Part shown: one piece after another, positions 31,349 to 42,317 of the stretch
Position numbering within the stretch: the stretch's first letter is position 1
How the letters are laid out: each line of letters starts with the position of its first letter
From: Cylicocyclus nassatus
Lineage: Eukaryota > Nematoda > Chromadorea > Rhabditida > Strongylidae
DNA length: 64,000 nt
Direction: 5' to 3'
Assembly (NCBI GenBank): GCA_958299035.1
Contig: CATQJL010000001.1
Location: 4,402,399-4,466,398, forward strand
Program-made: the position numbers and the translations under genes
Notes under the pieces: model-generated
What the model was told of the DNA's origin: nothing
Database searches by the model: none
Seen by the model: only the letters and a program-made list of their open reading frames with translations

Positions 31349-32200
31349 AGATCATTCGGAAAGTTTCTTCGTTTTTTGTTACTCAAAGTTTCTGCTATTA
31401 GCTTGGTAAAACGTATCAGGACAGGCCAGTGGCGTACCCAGGATTTCCGCTCGGGGGGGGGGGGCGCGACAAATTTTTTTCAAATGACCGTGCGTGGCGT
31501 TAGCCACGCACTCCAAAAAAATATTAGGGGTGTTTTTCAAAATTTTTGCGGATCCCCAACCCCTAAAGTCTGGAAAAAGGGGGCGTGGCGTCAGCCACGC
31601 CCCCGAAAAAAATTTTTTTACAAAGCTAATTTGAATTTTTAAAAATTTTAAAAATTATTTTATTTATTTACAAGTATAAACAAGTCACTTGCACATTTTT
31701 ATAACCCATATAAGTAACTTTCAAAAATTTGGCGATCCATTCTCGGGGGGGGGGGGGCGCCCCCCCCCCTCGGTACGCCACTGGGACAGGCATATAAAAT
31801 CAAGTAGGTGCAACCCTTAGTTTCTATCGATATCTTATATTTTTTATCAAGCGCCTCTACCAAAGTCTCTATCAATTCAAAGAAGACTTGTGGAGGCAAG
31901 ATTCTTGACTCATCGCACTTTACGAGTTCAAACTTGGGCACAAGGCAGCCACATGGCGCCAATATGTGCATGGCATTTGCCGAAACCGCACTCAATCGAG
32001 GGACAGTGCATTGGTTGAGCCAATTCAAATGTGGAGAAGTGACCATTGGTGGATGCCGCGGTGCGGACGTCATTCCCGTGATTTAGAAGGACAGCAACTG
32101 GAAGCTGTGGATGAAGATCTTACGTCTAGCTGTGCTAAATCTTGCCAGGTCTAGGAATATCTACTGGCACAGTTTGGAGCCACCTCCTTGAATCGCAAGG
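31349..32200 (+). pseudogene. Mariner-type transposon relic with transposase N-terminus, split by a hAT MITE
   Basis: TTAGATCATTCGGAAAGTTT at 31,349 is a terminus of the TTAGGTCATTCGGAAAGT family. Beyond the hAT insertion, frames at about 31,890-32,160 resemble the paired helix-turn-helix DNA-binding half of a mariner/SETMAR transposase: SSNLGTR, then ALNRGTVHWLSQFKCGEVTI and, in another frame, LEGQQLEAVDED. Frameshifts separate the blocks and the catalytic DDD domain is not visible. This suggests the autonomous parent of the TTAGGTCATTC MITEs was a mariner. Confidence 0.5.
31427..31783. mobile_element. hAT-like MITE, CAGTGGCGTACC family, exact 8-bp duplication
   Basis: The 357-bp element begins CAGTGGCGTACCCAGG and ends CTCGGTACGCCACTG. 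GGACAGGC lies directly on both sides (31,419-31,426 and 31,784-31,791), a perfect 8-bp target duplication diagnostic of hAT. Inside are two small palindromes, GCGTGGCGTTAGCCACGC and GGGCGTGGCGTCAGCCACGCCC, and G-runs near both ends. Two more copies: 54,526-54,890 and 63,859 to the edge. Confidence 0.9.
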
Positions 32201-33315
32201 TTAGAAACTCGAGAACGGATTCCTATAAGCTATCGGAGTCATAAAGGAAAGCGCTCCAGCGGGGTCTGCTTGCCTTCTTTACTTCAGAAAACAGTTCTTT
32301 TTTGGACAGAGTCGTAACTTGTGACAACAAGATGACCGTCTTTGATATGGAAAAGTATCAATCTTAACAATTGAGGATAACTTCCAAACATAGCTGCGCA
32401 AAGAAGAGAGTGAATTAAGCTTCTCTACAAATTACATTACCATCTATCATTTCTTTCAAGAACATCTATTATGTGGTATCAAGCAGAAACAGCTGTATGG
32501 CACATCTATCCAAATTATGTGAGACTTTTGTCTATGTTGGCCTGTCTCTAGCAAATCTATGAGCATCAGGTTATGCATCTGATATCAAGGCTCATAAGTT
32601 CGTTCAAAGATAAGGAAAATGTAAGGGGATACGTAAACTCCACTGGAAAGGAATCTAGTAACACATCATTGGAAGAAACTGCGCCATACGCGCAATTGCA
32701 AAGCTTTATGCAAGCCCTAGGTCCCGGCACGCACCTGATGGCGCGCACGCGACCGCCCGCGCAGCCGGTCAAGTAGATTTAGATGGCGCCGGAAAGGGTT
32801 CAAAAAGGCACACCCGCGGTGGTGTAAATGCACAACGGGGCAGTCGTCAACGAATATCCTTTATATGTACTTGTTTATCATTTTGTGTTTTACGAGGTCA
32901 GAATGGACCGAATAAATCATGGTTTGAAAAGAATATTTTGTTAAAAAAACTTGCCAGAACATGAATTACTGAAAGATTTGCCCTAATCTGCTGGTTATCG
33001 AAGCTCCCAATCTCAAAATCTCCCTCAAATTTTATTATTTTCCAAATAAGACGTGGTAAAAATGGAGGGTTCATGCTTCGGCGCTTGTGCGCTTCCAAAC
33101 TTTTGCACGAGAAACATAATTGCTGGAGAGAGAAAAAGAAGCTGTTTTAATACCGCGAATGGGGTTCCAGAGAGCTTTGAAGAATCTTTATAGCGACCTA
33201 TACTTCCTGAGGTTTCATTTTACAAATTTCTTTCCTTTCTTCCTCCCGCTGTTTCCTTCTCTTCCTCACACTTACGAGCACTTCTCAAGTGGGGTTTATC
33301 CCGTTATCAATTTAG
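32201..33315. other. Mostly empty; one unexplained 67-codon frame
   Basis: At 32,573-32,776 the plus strand is open from an ATG: MHLISRLISSFKDKENVRGY, then a GC-rich end with QALGPGTHLMARTRPPAQP. It has no good splice context. Its proximity to the mariner relic suggests mobile-element origin, but it could be a 5' exon of the gene at 33.3 kb. The rest is AT-rich. Confidence 0.3.
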
Positions 33316-35006
33316 CTGCAGAAACATTGTTGGAAGACAACATTGCTCGTCCTAAGATGTCACTGCAAGACTTCGGAAATTCTACCCGCGTTGATGAACA
33401 TGAAGGCAGTCTCTTGCGACTTCCAAAACCCGTACGAACACAAGAGGAGGTATTTCAATTATAGCATTGGCTGTTCATGGTTTTTTTCGGAGTGGGGGGG
33501 GGGGGGGGAAGGGGGGAGGGAGGGAAATTCGCGAGGAGTTTTCTCAAGTGAAATGGCACGTTCGATGCCCTACGAAAGTCTTTTGGGAGGGAAGTGGAAA
33601 TTTTTAAAATTCTGAAAAATTTAATTTAAGAAAAACAGGTCGTGCATAGGTTGATGATTTCCCTGCCCTCCTCCTACCGCCCAACCTCGAAAATGACTCG
33701 CAAACTTTGTGGAAACTGTCCATACAGATTTGCAAGCAATTTGTTTCTAATGTCCAATCAGAACTATTTTTGTGAAATATTGCGTAGATTTTCTGCCGCT
33801 TTGCCTTTTGCCTATCTCTCCCCCCCCCCCCCCCCCCAAAAAAAAAAAAAGAATAAAAATCTTAGAGTCCGCCATTGCTAGTAAGCTGCTAAATATTAGG
33901 CATGTCCTCATTCAGCCTGTTACTGTCATGTCAAAAGCTAAGACAGAACCCTCAATCACACATCAAACTCAGGGAGTCAATGCCACGATCGGAAGCAATA
34001 AAGAAGATGAAGTCAGATTACAAATAAAAAGAGATGTTGATTTTTTATTTGGTAGTTCTAGAAATCGGTGCTAGTTTTTGTGAGTGAATACTGTGTAGTG
34101 GAACGAGAACGTTTTGTAAGAATCTGTCACGGAAACGTTAAGGAAGACCAGGTGAGATAAAAGAAGAGCTCAACAATTTATTACAGATTACTGTTGTCTA
34201 TTTAGATAGCATTCTGTAAGTCTTATCCACCAGCATGTACCTCTACGTCGGACGTCATTCCAGTACTCACATACTGTCAGAGGTAAAGTTTCTTTTGATA
34301 ATGAGTGTTAATTTTTCGAAAACTTTTCTTGAACCAATTTTGTTTATATGAAAGCATAAATTTTTAAGAGTAATATCTCAATAAAAAATTGAGTCGATAT
34401 AACTCAAAGTAACGGATTCTCAAAAGCGCTAACTAAAGGGTAGTTTCACCTGTACGTTGCTTGAATTTGTTACATACAATGTTTTTTCGTTTTGATTTCC
34501 ATACTTGTTTCAGAGCCAACTGACTGTCTAAGCAACGAATGACAACCTTTCTATTTCAGTTACTGTTTCAGTTACCTTTCTTTTTTCAGTTACTACAGGC
34601 ATTATCCGAAGTTCTGTAGTGGTTCGAAGATTGAGAATGATGTACTGCAATTTTGCTTTGCATTTGAGCAGTTTTGCTTACCTGAACTCACACCTGCGAT
34701 CGAGGAACCGGTATTTTATTTTTGTTCATTGAAATACATCCCGTAATTCAGCCCCTCTATTCTCTGTAATCAGTTTTCTTCAAAATTCACAAGCTCAACC
34801 ATTTTGAGCCTTACATCTTTTTGCTGTTCCTGAGTCACCTGTTTTAGACTACAACACCTCGGCCAACAGTCCGAAAATGTGCAGAAGTTTTGCCGGAGGC
34901 TCGCAAAGTTTGCAATCCCTTCCCGAAATCACACGACACATTCAACTTCTTGCGGTGTAAAAATTTTCTTACTAATTGTAAAGCGTATGTCGATTGGGTC
35001 TCATAA
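33316..35006 (+). CDS. Five-exon cysteine-rich (probably secreted) protein gene, 5' end missing
   Basis: Exons 33,316-33,449, 33,916-34,051, 34,210-34,282, 34,599-34,710 and 34,848-35,006 have good acceptors and donors and join in a single frame of 203 residues ending in TAA. The first two exons are polar and linker-like (LEDNIARPKMSLQDFGNSTR; SKAKTEPSITHQTQGVNATI). The last three carry about ten cysteines in pairs and small spacings: FCKSYPPAC, YCQRHYPKFC, FCFAFEQFC, KCAEVLPEARKVC, RCKNFLTNC. This looks like a disulfide-bonded extracellular domain, with an N-glycosylation-like NST and NAT upstream. A signal peptide exon should lie 5'. I cannot name the family. Exon 1 may be preceded by a poly-pyrimidine region at 33,210-33,270. 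Confidence 0.65.
33494..33508. repeat. Poly-G tract (15)
   Basis: Fifteen consecutive G followed by more G-runs, within intron 1 of the cysteine-rich gene. Confidence 0.95.
33820..33850. repeat. Poly-C (18) followed by poly-A (13)
   Basis: Eighteen C then thirteen A, in the same intron as the poly-G tract at 33,494. Confidence 0.95.
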
Positions 35007-35403
35007 ATTTGCACATTATTTTGTGGAAGAAAAGTATAAATTTCTAGGCCTCATTGTAAATGCTTTGGTGTCTTGTTTTCTCAACACTGACTCCTGAGAA
35101 TGCATAAAAACCTGCAGGTTTTGGAAAAATTCGCGAAAATCATTATGCAGTGGGGTTCATCAGGTTCATCAAATTATGAAATTATGAAAATTGCTGAGCA
35201 TCATCGCATGACTTCTGCTACCTTCAAAACCTTCAGCTGTTGTGTTTAAGTAAGGGAGAATATAAGAATAACAAAATCACTAACGTGGAAAGGATGAAGA
35301 AAAAAACGACCGAAATTTTGAAGGCAAAATTCACAGCTACACCTGAGTTTATGCTGATGGCGGGCCGTAGCTAAATAGCTTCCTAACCAAACTCACAGAT
35401 ACA

Positions 35404-35644
35404 GTTGTTTTCAATACGTATTGGTTTTTTCTACCGTATGCCTTTCAGCCTCAACATGACGTGGATTGGTGTGGATTGGTGTGGATTGGTATGGATTGGT
35501 GAGGCGCCGCATCGCTTCGGGCTTGCGCCGCGTTGCTTCTCTCGGCGGCGCCGCACCAATCCACACCAATCCACACCAATCCACGTCATGTTGAGGCTGA
35601 AAGGCATACGGTAGAAAAAACCAATACGTATTGAAAACGACTGT
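35404..35644. mobile_element. Perfect-arm palindrome with GTGGATTGGT minisatellite in both arms
   Basis: ACAGTTGTTTTCAATACGTA at the left mirrors TACGTATTGAAAACGACTGT at the right. Arms of about 110 bp pair almost base for base, including GCCTCAACATGACGTGGATT. GTGGATTGGT is repeated about four times on the left and three on the right. The tip (about 35,506-35,547) is GC-rich (GGCGCCGC). Probably a MITE; it abuts the larger hairpin at 35,703. Confidence 0.8.
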
Positions 35645-35735
35645 ATGTCCAATTGCCTGAACGCTGCCCGGAAACATAGTAGATCGCCGCGGGGTAGAGG
35701 ACTACAATACCGCTCACATTTTTTGAAAAATATAC

Positions 35736-35822
35736 GCGAATGTATGGACATGTATGGACATGTACGGACATGTCCATACATGTACGGACATGTCCATACA
35801 TGTATGGACATGTCCATACATC
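35736..35822. repeat. ATGTATGGACATG minisatellite
   Basis: About seven units of TGTATGGACA/TGTACGGACA in alternating orientation, so the tract is itself partly palindromic. It is shorter in the right hairpin arm (40,368-40,398), showing the arms now differ mainly by repeat length. Confidence 0.85.
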
Positions 35823-37243
35823 AGCGTCGCGTGGCCATATCTCGCTTCAGAGTGGACGGATTCTGAATTCAAAGCCACCATTCGATTCAGCTCAGCGCGG
35901 AGAATCTTCTGATATATTGGAAGTGGGGGTACGATGTCTTCGATATTCCGTTTCCAGTTTTTTCAATTTGTTCTGCGGAGGTCCTTTCGCGAATATGTGA
36001 AGCAAAGCCTACCCAACATAGAAGACTTTACAGAGTACTATTCGATTATACTGTTCTTGTAGAATATTGTGCGCTAGAAAATAGGCTCAGACTTCTTTCC
36101 AAAGGAGATAGAAGCGTTGGTGAATTTTAGAAAAATCACGCGTTTTTGAATTCTACTCGCCATAACTTCTTTCGAAATGAGTATATTTTGAATCCGAGAG
36201 CAGAGCCTTGCTCAGCTCATCAAGGCGAATCTTTTTGTATACAGCATGTTCTTGATATATCAATTTCTTGAATCTTTCTGAGGACGTCTTTTCGCGAAGG
36301 TGTAAAGCAGCGAGCATTGTCCCGAGTAAATTCCAGCAAGGATCTTTCGATAGCACTTTTTCTGTAGATTATGATGTGCTAAATAGTAGCCGCAGGTTTC
36401 TTTTCAAAGAAAACAGAACGGCTGGTGAATTGTGGAAAAATCTTGTCGTCCCAAATTCTACTCGCCATAGCCGCAGGATACGAAGCTATCTTGCTAAGCA
36501 GATGTGAGTTTCGAAATCAGCAGGTCGGATAACCTCTGTGAGCAAGTTTTCCGATATGTTCGGGTTATTCCATTTTTTCTCGTTTTACGCTCCAGAAGCT
36601 CGCCGATGGATTTTGGTCAAAATGTTGATGCTCCTGAATTGTAAGGAAACTTCGCTCATAGAGGTTTTCAAACACGCTCTTTACGAAAATCGTGGTCTTC
36701 GAGGATTACAGGGTCTTTTTGGAGAGATAGGATGAGGTGACTGTAACTTCATCACGAAAGTACGTAACTTTGGCTGCACTTCTCGTCTGTCAGAAACCTT
36801 GCCTGCGTGCTTTTCTCAGTCAAAGTTACTAGGAACTGTGCTATCGAATGGTGCATTACTCAGGCTCCAGTCTGTGAAATTCGCCGAGTTACGAGCCTAC
36901 GAAAACACGTCCTCATGAATTTTGCCCAAAATGTAAAGATCGCATATCTCGTCGAAATTCCTCCGTGAGCGCTTGTATGACGCTCGTTGCAGATATTATG
37001 TTCGCTTCGTCGAACGACTCCCACTGCACTGAATATGGTGCTTGCGTCTGCTTCAGCTGCTCAATTGAATATCAAAGCTATTTCGTGGTTGGAGCCCAAA
37101 GCACCAAATCTAACACAATAAGATCCATTAAAAATGTGAAAGGATTTGATAAGCGCGTTGTATTAGGTCATTCGGAAAGTTTTTTCCCTTTTGCGCCTTT
37201 GATGTTGATACCGTATTTTAAGAGGGTGCCAGGGGGCTGATAA

Positions 37244-37806
37244 GGGTTGTTTCATACTGCCGCACTGACTGCAGCAGTCTGCAGCTGACTGCACTGACCG
37301 CTGCAGACTGCTGTAGACTGCAGCAGACTGCAGCAGACTGCAGCTGACTGCACTGACCGCAACGACCGCACAGACGCTGCATGCTTTCGTAAAAGAGAAA
37401 ACATTTGCGATTATGTCAAAACACCGTGATTTACGCCTAGAAAGTTCCTAGGTTCTAACTTACTCTTTTGAATCAAATTTTGGCGATTGTTTTTCATTGG
37501 TATGCCTATATTTGTTCCGATTTCCCTTTATTGCATATACCTGTTTTACTTTCGTTCATATTGTCTTTTGGATCTAGGCATATATTGTTGTTGATCGTTT
37601 GGGCTACAACTATTTATCCTCTCTACCTTTACGGAAGAATACAGCGATCTGTGTGGCCCTTGGGGTCAGTGCGGTCATGCAGTCTGCTGCAGTCTGCTGC
37701 AGTCAGCTGCAGTCAGCTGCGGTCAGTGCGGTCAGTTGCAGTCAGCTGCGGTCTGCTGCAGTCTGCTGCAGTCTGCTGCAGTCAGTGCGGCAGTCTGAAA
37801 CAACCC
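37244..37806. mobile_element. PIF/Harbinger-like MITE built from CTGCAGCAGA repeats
   Basis: GGGTTGTTTCATACTGCCGC at the left mirrors GCGGCAGTCTGAAACAACCC at the right, with TAA on both sides (37,241-37,243 and 37,807-37,809). Both subterminal regions are tandem arrays of about 10-bp units (CTGCAGCAGA, CTGCAGCTGA, CTGCACTGAC), in opposite orientation, so the arms pair. The 260-bp centre is AT-rich. TAA duplication and GGGTTG-type ends suit PIF/Harbinger. Confidence 0.8.
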
Positions 37807-38928
37807 TAAGGGTTGCCATATATGGATCTGTAGAGGAAGTCTTCTAGTTTCTGGGATCCCACCAAAATTGCAGAAGACGTTTTGTGGGGAAGTTTACGAG
37901 GCTCTAAATCCGACATACGAAAACACGATTTTCGAATAATTGTATTCTCTAAGCTTGAATTCGAGCGTAAGACCGTTGAGGAAACCATCATTGTGCGTAA
38001 TGCATTTGCCAAGACCACGCTTTCTTGAGGTAGGTTCAAGTTTACTTCAGAAAGTTCAGATCTAGAGAAGTGAAAGCTAATATTTTGCAGTGTTCTGGAA
38101 GGTGTTTCTGCCACATAAACGAGCATCTCAGAGGGTCCTTTGGAACAAATCGCAATTGTAGCTGCGTAGAATTATCAGCAGGCCCTGAAGTGTCATATAA
38201 CCCTATTAGGAGCCATCTTCGCTAAAGCTGCAATACCGAAAAATTTCACCGACATGTACCCTACAAACTGTCGCACTTTCAGATTGAGGGCGCGTTGACT
38301 CTGCTTTCGTCGCTCATAATTTTATGTAGCCATCCTTTGCCGGCCTGGGTTATTAATTACAACAAAAAATTGGCCAAGTGCGGCTATAAGAAGCGACAAT
38401 GTGGTAAATCATTTGGAATAAGCATTGAAAACATGATCAGAACAATCTGTCATTCCAAAAGGTTGATGCACTCAAAATTAATGTAATCCTGCTGGTCTTG
38501 TACGCTACAAACTTGCTAAAATGCGATTGTACTGTAAGAGCAGAGTAGTGTGATGTCGCTCTGAAGACTGTTTGTCAAAATTTCAAAAACTGAGCACTTG
38601 CACGTATAAGCTATGAGAGATGCCATCCACGCCCATGACTCCGCCAAACCACATGTAAGAAAAGTGGCTCTCACAAAAGGGGTTGACTGCGCACCGAGGT
38701 TCCTGTTTATTTTTCAAACTCTATAGACCTTCCTTTACCAGTTACCAGTTTTTCCAATTCCTCGGTGCCTATTAAAAAATATTAGGACCTAATAGAGATT
38801 GACTAAGCAAAAACGCCTTTTCAGGCTTTAGTGATTCCTCTGAGATCATTTCGCAAGAGAAAAGCACAAGAGCACTATAAGAGTGTAACCAGAAATTTGC
38901 TGAACACAATGCAGTTTACAGTCTGCCC

Positions 38929-39125
38929 CAATCCTAACCAGGCCAAAATTGGCTTGGCGGGAGTGCGCGTCGCGAGGGTTTCGCGCCACTTCTGCGTCTA
39001 GCTAGTCTGCTCTCTCCTCAATCTCTTCGCTCTCCGCGACAGCGCGCGTATGCAGCGCAAGCCCCTAGCGCTGCGAGCGCACAAATTCAGCCGACGGTTC
39101 GGCCTGATCCCGATTGGGACAGGCT
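38929..39125. mobile_element. Small MITE with CAGYCTGYCCCAATC ends
   Basis: CAGTCTGCCCCAATCCTAACCAGGC at the left mirrors GCCTGATCCCGATTGGGACAGGCTG at the right. 197 bp, GC-rich, noncoding. Target duplication unclear. Confidence 0.65.
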
Positions 39126-40434
39126 GTATTTAATGGAAAAAGGTTGAATCAGAAAAAATTGTTCTCGTTTGAATTTGGAGGTGCAAAAACGAAAAGACTT
39201 TCCGAATGACCTAATACAAGCACGGAGGAATTTCGACGAGATATGCGTTCTTTACATTTTGGGCAAAATTCATGAGGACGTGCTTTCGTAGGCTCGTAAC
39301 TCGGCGAATTTCACAGACTGGAGCCTGAGTAATGCACCATTCGATAGCACAGTTCCTAGTAACTTTGACTGAGAAAAGCACGCAGGCAAGGTTTCTGACA
39401 GACGAGAAGTGCAGCCAAAGTTACGTACTTTCGTGATGAAGTTACAGTCACCTCATCGTATCTCTCCAAAAAGACCCTGTAATCCTCGAAGACCACGATT
39501 TTCGTAAAGAGCGTGTTTGAAAACCTCTATGAGCGAAGTTTCCTTACAATTCAGGAGCATCAACATTTTGACCAAAATCCATCGGCGAGCTTCTGGAGCG
39601 TAAAACGAGAAAAAATGGAATAACCCGAACATATCGGAAAACTTGCCCACAGAGGTTATCCGACCTGCTGATTTCGAAACTCACATCTGCTTAGCAAGAT
39701 AGCTTCGTATCCTGCGGCTATGGCGAGTAGAATTTGGGACGACAAGATTTTTCCACAATTCACCAGCCGTTCTGTTTTCTTTGAAAAGAAACCTGCGGCT
39801 ACTATTTAGCACATCATAATCTACAGAAAAAGTGCTATCGAAAGATCCTTGCTGGAATTTACTCGGGACAATGCTCGCTGCTTTACACCTTCGCGAAAAG
39901 ACGTCCTCAGAAAGATTCAAGAAATTGATATATCAAGAACATGCTGTATACAAAAAGATTCGCCTTGATGAGCTGAGCAAGGCTCTGCTCTCGGATTCAA
40001 AATATACTCATTTCGAAAGAAGTTATGGCGAGTAGAATTCAAAAACGCGTGATTTTTCTAAAATTCACCAACGCTTCTATCTCCTTTGGAAAGAAGTCTG
40101 AGCCTATTTTCTAGCGCACAATATTCTACAAGAACAGTATAATCGAATAGTACTCTGTAAAGTCTTCTATGTTGAGTAGGCTTTGCTTCACATATTCGCG
40201 AAAGGACCTCCGCAGAACAAATTGAAAAAACTGGAAACGGAATATCGAAGACATCGTACCCCCACTTCCAATATATCAGAAGATTCTCCGCGCCGAGCTG
40301 AATCGAATGGTGGCTTTGGATTCAGAATCCGTCCACTCTGAAGCGAGATATGGCCACGCGACGCTGATGTATGGACATGTCCATACATGTCCATACATTC
40401 GCGTCTACTTTTCAAAAAATGTGAGCGTATTGTA

Positions 40435-40820
40435 TATGTCGCCGAAAGGGAGCGGCTCCCGTGGTCATTTACTACAAATACGCACGCTTGCACAAGCCGG
40501 AAGTGCGTTTTCGCAGGAAGTCCGCGCGGGACCCTCGCACATTCGGCGACATATAGTTCTCAACCCGTCGCGGCGGTGATTACGGTAGTCGATGCGCGTG
40601 TTGCCGCAATTGCCTTCGGACTCTGCTGCGGACGTGAAGAGCGGCAACACATTTTGATGCTTTGTCTGTCTCTCGCTCTGATTACTTACTACTTTGTAGT
40701 AGAAATGATCTCAGCCGCGATTATGCTTTTAAGTCCTGAGGTTAAGATACAGTCGCGCATCGGCAGTACGGAACGGAACTTCGTCTCGTGTTTTTTTAGT
40801 TTCTTATTTAGATAATAATA
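40435..40820 (+). other. Unexplained open frame next to the hairpin
   Basis: A 142-codon frame (40,387-40,815) starts inside the hairpin arm, so its beginning is not genuine. Its second half encodes a hydrophobic segment (about 40,650-40,740: HILMLCLSLALITYYFVVEM) in a GC-richer context. I see no splice sites or family match. A TCGCCGAA/TTCGGCGA inverted pair at 40,438 and 40,548 suggests a small MITE instead. Confidence 0.25.
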
Positions 40821-42300
40821 AGTCTAAATTTACAATAGTATATTAACTTCTTCATTCAATTTTGCTTCTCGCGCTAGGTCCACAGTAGGCTGGTATGTTG
40901 TCAATATAGGGCGAGATAGGCCTCGGAAAACATGGACCTAGCTACTATAGCCATCACATAATCCACGACCATCAATTCGTTTAGCTTTTTCCAAGTACGT
41001 TGTTAGCATGCAAAAATATTTTTTGAAGAAAATTATGAATGACTCCTACTGAATTCTAGTCTTGGACGGTCACAACAGCCACCATTTGTTAGACTATTGC
41101 TTGCCGCTTACAATGCAATGTACAGAAATCGGGTAGTGTCCATTCTGTTGAGAATACGAAGCACTAAGTGCCTCGTAAGCAGAAATTCGGCCTTTGAGCC
41201 TAAATGGCTGACAGGCAAAATATGGACTTGCCGTGTCAGCTATTTAGCCACCTAGAACTCATTTTAAACTCCGCCTAAGGGAAGGAAAGAAACGGAGTCA
41301 GGTTGTTTAGTGTTCTCGCAAAATATTCTAAACATCTTCAATTTTGGCTATGGTTACACTTTAAAATTGTTATCATTTCAATTTTATTACTAGTTTAGTG
41401 GCAAATAAAAGAGCAGCTCTGAATGTGTTTATCTAAAATAATAGAATCAGTTTCCCTACTGCATCTTTTGGAGAAAGCAACCAGGTAAAGACCCCTCAAT
41501 TTTCGTACTTTCCAAATTAACAAATGTTTACAAACAACACGGACAGTTAGCTAGAACTCAACATTGCTTCTTACATAATAAATAATAACATCTCGCACTG
41601 TGTTGTGTATTCTCAGTTCTTATTTGAATGTCAGTGCATTTTCCAAAAAACTTCGTATGTTGCTTTGCGCATGTATTAGGCTGTCCCATAATTTTTTTCC
41701 GATCTCAACATCAAAATAAATACGACTCGACAGCGAGAGCACCTACAACGGTACAAATACAGGTCGTACTTATCAATGCATAGAGTATACAATCACGTGT
41801 GTGGGAGAAACCCAAGCGCAGTGCAGGCGGAGTTCGCCAATTTACCCCATTGAATTTTAAGAAATTTCATCTTAAATTAAGAGGGTAATACGGGAAGTGT
41901 AGGATGAAATGTCTGATGTATCAGCTATTTGTTCGAGTAAATTGGGGATCTATAGGATGTTTTGGAACGGAGAGTTGATTCAAGTCACATTGTTTTTGAG
42001 TACTATCCGAGTTTGGCTATAAACTTTACGTGGAGTACTATTTGGGCGGATGCTTGGTGAACATTTTATAGATCTTGCTTTGCTCCAACGTATGCTAACC
42101 CAAAGCTCAATAAAGGAGTAAAACAGAGAGACTGCAGTTTTTGTAAAATCGGAAAAATGGTGCAACACCCTACAAATAATTAATCTCATTCTCTTCAGTG
42201 TCATATGAGCGCGTGTAACTCACTACTCTTCGTAGAAATTTGACCTGTAAATCATAAATTGAATCTTCCTTTATCAGAGAATAAACTTTGTTTTTCTTGA
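40821..42300. other. No supported gene; one mariner-like terminus
   Basis: At 41,687 TTAGGCTGTCCCATAATTTT resembles a Tc1/mariner terminus. Around 42,030-42,110 the TTGCTTTGCTCCAACG block shared with the 26-28 kb and 48.4 kb elements appears. This is probably a diverged fold-back relic without an identified right end. The rest is AT-rich. Confidence 0.4.
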
Positions 42301-42317
42301 GTGATTGATTATTTCGA

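Larger units (their letters stand above)
37163..39214. mobile_element. Mariner-type element ends (TTAGGTCATTCGGAAAGT) inside the giant hairpin
   Basis: TTAGGTCATTCGGAAAGT at 37,163 and its complement at 39,197-39,214 are followed by matching TTTTC and TTTTGCRCCT blocks, giving terminal repeats of about 35 bp. The interior shows no transposase by eye. On the right the terminus abuts the hairpin arm directly; on the left 195 bp of extra sequence (36,968-37,162) lies between, so the two sides are not symmetric. Confidence 0.6.
35703..40434. repeat. Giant hairpin: 1.2-kb near-identical inverted arms around a 2.25-kb loop
   Basis: The left arm 35,703-36,967 and right arm 39,221-40,434 are reverse complements. 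In about 300 bp compared by eye (35,910-36,190) I saw a single mismatch. Short frames occur identically in both arms (for example 36,268-36,507 and 39,681-39,920), which reflects the duplication, not genes. The outer ends carry a GGACATGTAT-type minisatellite, about 80 bp on the left and 30 bp on the right. The loop contains mariner-type termini, a PIF/Harbinger-like MITE and another small MITE. Total 4.7 kb. Confidence 0.85.

Noticed and set aside
36268..36735. Open frames of 79 and 65 codons, repeated identically at 39,453-39,920
   Set aside because: They lie in the two arms of the giant hairpin; identity follows from the duplication. The peptides have no family features and there are no splice sites.
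37244..37806. CRISPR-like regular repeats
   Set aside because: Units of about 10 bp are contiguous and mirrored between the arms of a MITE with a TAA duplication; there are no spacers, and the genome is eukaryotic.
38295..38486. 63-codon basic frame in the hairpin loop
   Set aside because: No splice context, no conservation between arms (it is in the loop) and no recognisable domain.
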